Origin: CAYNRA01 sp046293395
GTDB lineage: Bacteria; Bacteroidota; Bacteroidia; Cytophagales; Spirosomataceae
Reading direction: 5' to 3'
DNA length: 64,000 bases
NCBI GenBank assembly: GCA_046293395.1
Contig: JBKBOU010000002.1
Coordinates: forward strand, 434,001 to 498,000
Both the position numbers and the translations under genes were made by a program. This document shows, one piece after another, positions 59,554-64,000 of this stretch; within the stretch, counting starts at the first letter, position 1, and every line of letters starts with the position of its first letter. The notes beneath the pieces were generated by a model. It ran no database searches and had not been told where the DNA came from. It saw nothing but the letters and a program-made list of their open reading frames with translations.

Positions 59554-60255
59554 ATGCGTTATTTCCTTCTAGTATTCTTCGTTGGTATGTACAGTGCGCA
59601 AGCTCAAGAGATTGAACTTGGAGCAGGAGCGGCACTTGTTCAGTACAAAGGAGACTTAAACCCCACGTACAGCCCTTTTCGCTCGAGACCCGGAGTTAGC
59701 TTTTTTGCACGATATAACACAGAGAAGGGAATTAACTTTCGCTTATCTGGAATAGCAGGACAAATTGCTGCAAATACAGATAATGTCCGAAACTCTTTTA
59801 TAAATCAGCTGAATAAAAATTTCAAACAAACTTTTTACGAATTTTCTACCTTAGCTGAATACAATTTTTTAGACTTTAGAACAAAACGTAGTCGGTTCAC
59901 CACTGACTGGACTCCATTCCTTTTTACCGGAGTAAATCTATATGCATTAAGCCAATTAAATAATACCAAATTTTCTTTTCCACTTGGATTTGGTATCAAA
60001 AAGGAGCTTACAACCTACCTGAACTTTTCGGCAGAATTTGGAACACGTTTTACCAGCGTGGACGATGCCATAGACGGGTTTGGCTATCCAAGAATTGACC
60101 CCTACCTGTCTCCAACCAGTACTTTTGACCCCACTGACCACTTTAGTAGAAATATTCGTCGTCTCTCCTACCCATCCACATTACAAATGGATAAATACTT
60201 TATTTTTCAAGTTTCCGTGAGTTATTTGTTCCAACGCGTGTACTGCCCGAAGTAA
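59554..60255 (+). CDS. DUF6089-family outer-membrane protein, second copy
   Basis: From the ATG at 59554, 233 residues with a signal peptide (1-17, MYSAQAQ). It shares with the first copy the LGAGAALVQYKGDLNPTYSPF pattern, the beta-rich body and a C-terminal cysteine (LFQRVYCPK). It follows by 10 bases, so the pair is probably one transcript and arose by duplication. The longer frame from 59509 would overlap the first copy and is rejected. Confidence 0.83.
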   Translation: MRYFLLVFFVGMYSAQAQEIELGAGAALVQYKGDLNPTYSPFRSRPGVSFFARYNTEKGINFRLSGIAGQIAANTDNVRNSFINQLNKNFKQTFYEFSTLAEYNFLDFRTKRSRFTTDWTPFLFTGVNLYALSQLNNTKFSFPLGFGIKKELTTYLNFSAEFGTRFTSVDDAIDGFGYPRIDPYLSPTSTFDPTDHFSRNIRRLSYPSTLQMDKYFIFQVSVSYLFQRVYCPK

Positions 60256-60293
60256 CGAGTTATCAATTTATTTTAAATAGAGCAGTTTTTTTC

Positions 60294-60301
60294 TAAATTT
60301 G
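60294..60301 (+). promoter_or_regulatory. candidate uppS -7 box
   Basis: TAAATTTG, 53 bases before the uppS start; no convincing -33 element. Confidence 0.4.
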
Positions 60302-60354
60302 CATGTTACTTTAATTTTTAATGGTGGTCAATTCTGGCGGACAGCACAATCAAC

Positions 60355-61095
60355 GTGAAAGAACAAATAGATAGAAATAGCCTTCCCAAACATATTGCAA
60401 TCATTATGGATGGAAATGGCAGATGGGCAAAAAAACAAGGTGCCATGCGTATTTTCGGGCATCACCACGGTATCAAGGCGGTGCGTGAAACGGTTGAAGC
60501 CTGTGCAGAAATCGGTGTAAAATACCTCACTCTCTATACTTTCTCCACAGAAAATTGGAACCGCCCTCGCCTCGAAGTAGAAGGTATTATGCAACTTCTC
60601 ATCAAGACAATCCGGGATGAAATCCCTAGATTGAACGAGAACAATGTCCGCTTGAAATCAATTGGCGACTTGAATAGCCTTCCAGAGCGTGCCCGGAAAG
60701 AACTGCTTGAAGCCATTCAGCTAACCCAAAATAACACGGGATTAATCCTCACATTGGCACTTAGCTACAGCGGAAAATGGGATATTTTGCAGGCAGTTCA
60801 AAAAATAGCTCAACAAGTGAACTTAGGAAAACTAGAAGTTTCTGATATTGACGAAAAGCTTTTTGGTAGCCATCTAGCTACAGAACAAGCCCCTGACGTG
60901 GATTTATTGATACGCACAGGCGGAGACCATCGCATAAGTAATTACCTTTTATGGCAATCCGCTTATGCCGAACTATTATTTATGGATGATATTTTCTGGC
61001 CTGAATTTAGAAAAAATCATCTTTTCGAGGCTGTGCATACCTTTCAACAACGTGAACGCCGTTTTGGCAAAACGAGTGAACAAATAGGGGAATAA
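60355..61095 (+). CDS. uppS: undecaprenyl (isoprenyl) diphosphate synthase
   Basis: A 246-residue cis-prenyltransferase that makes the C55 lipid carrier for peptidoglycan and O-antigen. HIAIIMDGNGRWAKKQG (catalytic Asp19) and the C-terminal IRTGGDHRISNYLLWQSAYAELLF segment are fully typical. The start is GTG at 60355: no in-frame ATG lies ahead of the first motif. It is followed by bamA, the usual Bacteroidota order. Confidence 0.96.
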   Translation: MKEQIDRNSLPKHIAIIMDGNGRWAKKQGAMRIFGHHHGIKAVRETVEACAEIGVKYLTLYTFSTENWNRPRLEVEGIMQLLIKTIRDEIPRLNENNVRLKSIGDLNSLPERARKELLEAIQLTQNNTGLILTLALSYSGKWDILQAVQKIAQQVNLGKLEVSDIDEKLFGSHLATEQAPDVDLLIRTGGDHRISNYLLWQSAYAELLFMDDIFWPEFRKNHLFEAVHTFQQRERRFGKTSEQIGE

Positions 61096-61190
61096 CAAAG
61101 GTGTCTATGTATTTACAAACAATTTTACTCCAGCTATCTCAAGAAATCCTTTCTTATCGTTCTTAATTCTGATAGCTTAATTAACACATT

Positions 61191-63830
61191 ATGCGGACTA
61201 GTTACTTTCTTAAAAGTTTTCTCTTTTTATCTCTTCTCTTTGTATCGGTTGCGCAAGCCCAATTCAAAATTGGCGTTGGTCGAACAAATAGCTCTTCTGA
61301 GTTTAAAATAGATTATGCCAATCCAAAAGAATTTACCATCGGAGGAATCACAGTAAGTGGTGTCAAGTTTTTAGACCCCAATACGCTCATTTCCGTTTCA
61401 GGTTTAAATGTCAATGACCGTATCTTTATCCCCGGCGAACGAATTAGTACCGCTGTCAGACGTTTGATGGACCAAGGAATTATTGAAGATATTTCAATAG
61501 ATATTACCAAAATTGAAGGGGAAAAAGTATTTCTGGATATCAATCTCCGCGAAAGACCAAGGCTCAATAGAACAGTCATCAACGGCATTCGAAAGTCTGA
61601 ACAAGAAACTGTCTCTGAAAAAATCAAAACAAACAAAGGGAAAGTAATTACAGACGCATTGGTAAAAAACATACAACTTACCGTAAAAAGACACTTTATA
61701 GAGAAAGGTTTTTTGAATGCAACAGTACAAGTACAGCAAGTAAATGATACCATTCGTGCGAATAATGCTGCATTAATTATCACCGTTGACAAGAAAAAGA
61801 AAGTAAAAATTGAAGAAATTCAAGTCCGTGGCGTAGAAGAAATGCCCACTTGGAAGGTTCTTTCTAAAATGAAAGGGACGAAAGTCATGGCGCCCATGCG
61901 TATTTTTACTCCCTCAAAATACATCCCTAAGAAATTCAACGAAGACAAAGGGAAACTCGTTGAGTGGTTTAATAAAAGAGGCTACCGAAATGCCCAAATT
62001 ACCTCTGATTCCATCGTGGCTCTCCCAAGTGGTAACATCCGGCTTGTTCTCGATGTAACCGAAGGCTCTCGCTTTTATTACAGAAATATTACCTGGACGG
62101 GCAACTACCTTCACAGTGCAGATACCCTCGCACTCATATTAGGAATCAAAAAAGGAGATTTATACAATCCTGAAGAACTCAACAAGAAAATCAATGGTAT
62201 TCCGCAAGGTGACGTAAGTTCTTACTATATGGATGACGGCTACCTTTACTTTAACTGTACGCCTGTAGAAGTTGCTATCGAAGGCGATTCGATTGACGTT
62301 GAAATGCGTATCATGGAAGGAAAACAAGCAACCATCAACCGAATTATCTTGAATGGGAATACCAAAACTTCTGACCACGTGGTGTATCGTGAAATTCTCA
62401 CTCGCCCAGGTCAAAAGTTCAGAAAAACAGACTTAATCGAAACAACCCAAATGTTATCCAAATTAGGCTATTTTGACCCTCAAACAATTGAGCCTAAACC
62501 TGTTCCACAAGCAAACGGTACTGTTGATATTGAGTATAAAGTAGATGAAAAATCAAGCGATAATATTGAACTCTCCGGTGGTTGGGGTGGTATTCAAGGT
62601 TTTGTAGGTACATTTGGTGTCGTATTTAATAATTTTGCCATTCGCAATATCGCCAAACTGAAAGAGTATAAACCATTGCCCAAAGGAGATGGACAACGCT
62701 TCTCCTTGCGTTTACAAGCCAATGGTGGTTTCCAATCGTACTCCTTATCTTTTACCGAACCTTGGCTCGGTGGAAAAAAACCAAACTCGTTTTCAGTGAG
62801 TATTTTCCGCTCTGTACAAGATTATGGAAGAATACAAGACAGACTTGAGCGATTGTACGGAAATACAGGCGCTGGTTTCAATCCACTTCTTGGTGGCGGA
62901 TTTGGACTTGGTGGTGGACTTGGAGGTATTGGCGGTGGATTCGCCGGCTATTTCAAAAATACAGGTGCATCTGTAACATACGGAAAACGCCTCAATTGGC
63001 CGGACAGAAACTTTAGTTTTAGCACTACCTTGTCTTATCAATATTACGATGTAGAGAATAGTTTCTTGATTCGTAATTTCCAAAATGGCCAAGCAAACGA
63101 TATTTCCCTGACAGCCAATGTATCTCGATACAGTTTGGATAACCCAACATTCAGCCGTTCTGGGTCATCTATTTCACTTTCAGCGACGTTCAATCCTCCC
63201 TACTCCTTGATTACAGGTAAAATACCGACGAATCAATTCAGATTTTTGGAAGGACATAAATGGATGTTTGATGCAGATTGGTACGCACCAGTTGTGGGTA
63301 AACTTGTTTTCCATGCCAAAGCAAATCTTGGCTTTTTGGGTAGATATAATCCAGATATGGACTTTAGTCCGTTCGGACGTTTCGTTCTTGGTGGCGCAGG
63401 TTTAGGTATGCAAATGGCATTCAACGTTGGTGCAGAGCTCATCGGACTGAGAGGCTATGAGGAAGGAGTTGTCAAAGAATCTACGTATTTAGAACAAATC
63501 AGTGGTTCTACCAACCAATCCGCTGGTATTTCTCGTTCTGGTGGTATTGCGTATTCTAAGTATGCCGCTGAGTTCCGTTACCCTGTTTCTTTGAATCCAC
63601 AAGCGACTATTTTCGTCCTAACTTTTGTTGAGGCTGGAAATAGCTGGGGAAGTTACAAAGACTTTAATCCGTTCAAATTGAGAAGAACAGCTGGCGTAGG
63701 TGCACGTATCTTCATGGCTGCTTTCGGTTTGTTAGGACTTGATTATGGATACGGTTTTGACCCAATACCTGGACTACCGAACAAGGGATTAAAGAATTTT
63801 ACATTTAGTATTGGTCAACAAATCAGATAA
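61191..63830 (+). CDS. bamA: outer-membrane protein assembly factor BamA
   Basis: An 879-residue Omp85 protein with a signal peptide (1-24, SVAQAQ), POTRA domains (about 45-450) and a C-terminal 16-strand barrel (about 480-879). The conserved FTEPWLGGKKPNSFS strand, the lid/loop 6 region near GLRGYEEG and the terminal beta-signal (FTFSIGQQIR) are present. It inserts beta-barrel proteins into the outer membrane. A glycine-rich loop in the barrel (about 558-587, GGGFGLGGGLGGIGGG) is unusual. It lies 95 bases after uppS and upstream of the Skp-like chaperone gene. Confidence 0.95.
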   Translation: MRTSYFLKSFLFLSLLFVSVAQAQFKIGVGRTNSSSEFKIDYANPKEFTIGGITVSGVKFLDPNTLISVSGLNVNDRIFIPGERISTAVRRLMDQGIIEDISIDITKIEGEKVFLDINLRERPRLNRTVINGIRKSEQETVSEKIKTNKGKVITDALVKNIQLTVKRHFIEKGFLNATVQVQQVNDTIRANNAALIITVDKKKKVKIEEIQVRGVEEMPTWKVLSKMKGTKVMAPMRIFTPSKYIPKKFNEDKGKLVEWFNKRGYRNAQITSDSIVALPSGNIRLVLDVTEGSRFYYRNITWTGNYLHSADTLALILGIKKGDLYNPEELNKKINGIPQGDVSSYYMDDGYLYFNCTPVEVAIEGDSIDVEMRIMEGKQATINRIILNGNTKTSDHVVYREILTRPGQKFRKTDLIETTQMLSKLGYFDPQTIEPKPVPQANGTVDIEYKVDEKSSDNIELSGGWGGIQGFVGTFGVVFNNFAIRNIAKLKEYKPLPKGDGQRFSLRLQANGGFQSYSLSFTEPWLGGKKPNSFSVSIFRSVQDYGRIQDRLERLYGNTGAGFNPLLGGGFGLGGGLGGIGGGFAGYFKNTGASVTYGKRLNWPDRNFSFSTTLSYQYYDVENSFLIRNFQNGQANDISLTANVSRYSLDNPTFSRSGSSISLSATFNPPYSLITGKIPTNQFRFLEGHKWMFDADWYAPVVGKLVFHAKANLGFLGRYNPDMDFSPFGRFVLGGAGLGMQMAFNVGAELIGLRGYEEGVVKESTYLEQISGSTNQSAGISRSGGIAYSKYAAEFRYPVSLNPQATIFVLTFVEAGNSWGSYKDFNPFKLRRTAGVGARIFMAAFGLLGLDYGYGFDPIPGLPNKGLKNFTFSIGQQIR

Positions 63831-63913
63831 TTTCAGATGTTAATGTATGTTAACTCTGTACGGACGATAATAAAACAACGTTTTTCTGACATGTTACCGT
63901 AACCTATTTCCGT

Positions 63914-64000
63914 ATGAAAAAGATTTTAATTGTATTATTTTTCCTTGCGTCTTCTGCTACTTTTGCGCAAAAGTTCGGGTATATTGACTCCGAGTATATC
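63914..64000 (+). CDS. OmpH/Skp-family periplasmic chaperone (partial, cut by window end)
   Basis: Twenty-nine codons are visible: a signal peptide (MKKILIVLFFLASSATFAQ) and the mature start KFGYIDSEYI, which matches the OmpH/Skp opening. Skp holds unfolded outer-membrane proteins before BamA, and its place right after bamA is standard in Bacteroidota. The rest lies past the window. Confidence 0.8.
   Translation, partial: MKKILIVLFFLASSATFAQKFGYIDSEYI

Noticed and set aside
1..64000. CRISPR arrays, tRNA genes, insertion sequences or prophage
   Set aside because: No regularly spaced direct repeats, no cloverleaf with a CCA-like end, no transposase or integrase reading frame was seen on either strand.

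Overview
The window reads as chromosomal core sequence of a Bacteroidota bacterium, most likely of the Cytophagales type. The reasons are: lineage families such as DUF4270, tandem DUF6089 outer-membrane proteins, a SusC-era carboxypeptidase-regulatory/TonB-dependent receptor and a 'lone GT5' glycogen-synthase-like protein; AT-rich leaders with almost no Shine-Dalgarno sequences; and repeated TAnnTTTG (Bacteroidota -7) boxes upstream of genes. I see no tRNA, rRNA, CRISPR array, insertion sequence, phage gene or integrase. Coding density is high and no gap between genes exceeds about 250 bases. The genus assignment is inference and is left open.

Layout. 1-9.8 kb: a secreted amidohydrolase, inorganic pyrophosphatase, a small acidic protein, a periplasmic thioredoxin, a TPMT-like methyltransferase, a KefF/KefC-type K+/H+ efflux pair running into Kdo transferase (waaA), a DUF2520 reductase-like protein, and an SPFH lipoprotein with a small membrane partner. 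9.8-15.2 kb: a secreted glutamine-amidotransferase-fold protein, a MacB-type permease, a CDP-paratose-2-epimerase-like enzyme with an altered catalytic tyrosine, a small lipoprotein and L-2-hydroxyglutarate oxidase. 15.2-20.6 kb: nuoL-nuoM-nuoN, the proton-pumping antiporter subunits of complex I, without the other nuo genes and behind a promoter that carries a long palindrome. 20.7-30.2 kb: a TonB-dependent receptor, a FAN1-type VRR-NUC nuclease, an LpxH-like phosphoesterase plus GT28-like glycosyltransferase pair, and a two-gene unit of unknown function (a 500-residue cytosolic protein and a secreted protein with Ig-like repeats).

30.2-40 kb: hibernation factor HPF, then a minus-strand housekeeping array rpmH-rnpA-(S41 protease)-tsaB, interrupted by a small plus-strand membrane gene; rpmH is short but clear. 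Next come an M61 peptidase, the lone GT5-domain protein, a DUF4270 lipoprotein and glmS. 40-48.5 kb (minus strand): exbD, exbB, an OmpA-family protein, a KtrA/KtrB-type K+ uptake pair, and a three-gene trans-4-hydroxyproline catabolic operon (pyrroline-hydroxycarboxylate deaminase, epimerase, D-hydroxyproline dehydrogenase). 48.5-64 kb: a YtcJ-like amidohydrolase, an M28 peptidase with PDZ, a CoA-binding protein, mutS2, an FAD amine-oxidase-like enzyme, and an envelope-linked run: alpha/beta hydrolase, CBS protein, NAD kinase, two DUF6089 proteins, uppS, bamA and the start of an OmpH/Skp chaperone, cut by the window end.

Together the genes cover respiratory energy conservation, potassium homeostasis in both directions, and envelope biogenesis (Kdo transfer, lipid A-type phosphoesterase, UppS, BamA, Skp, GlmS). 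I find no defence island or mobile accessory system. The most open questions are the 27.1-30.2 kb unknown pair, the Tyr-to-Phe epimerase, the GT5 protein without its catalytic motif, and several palindromes placed over candidate promoters.
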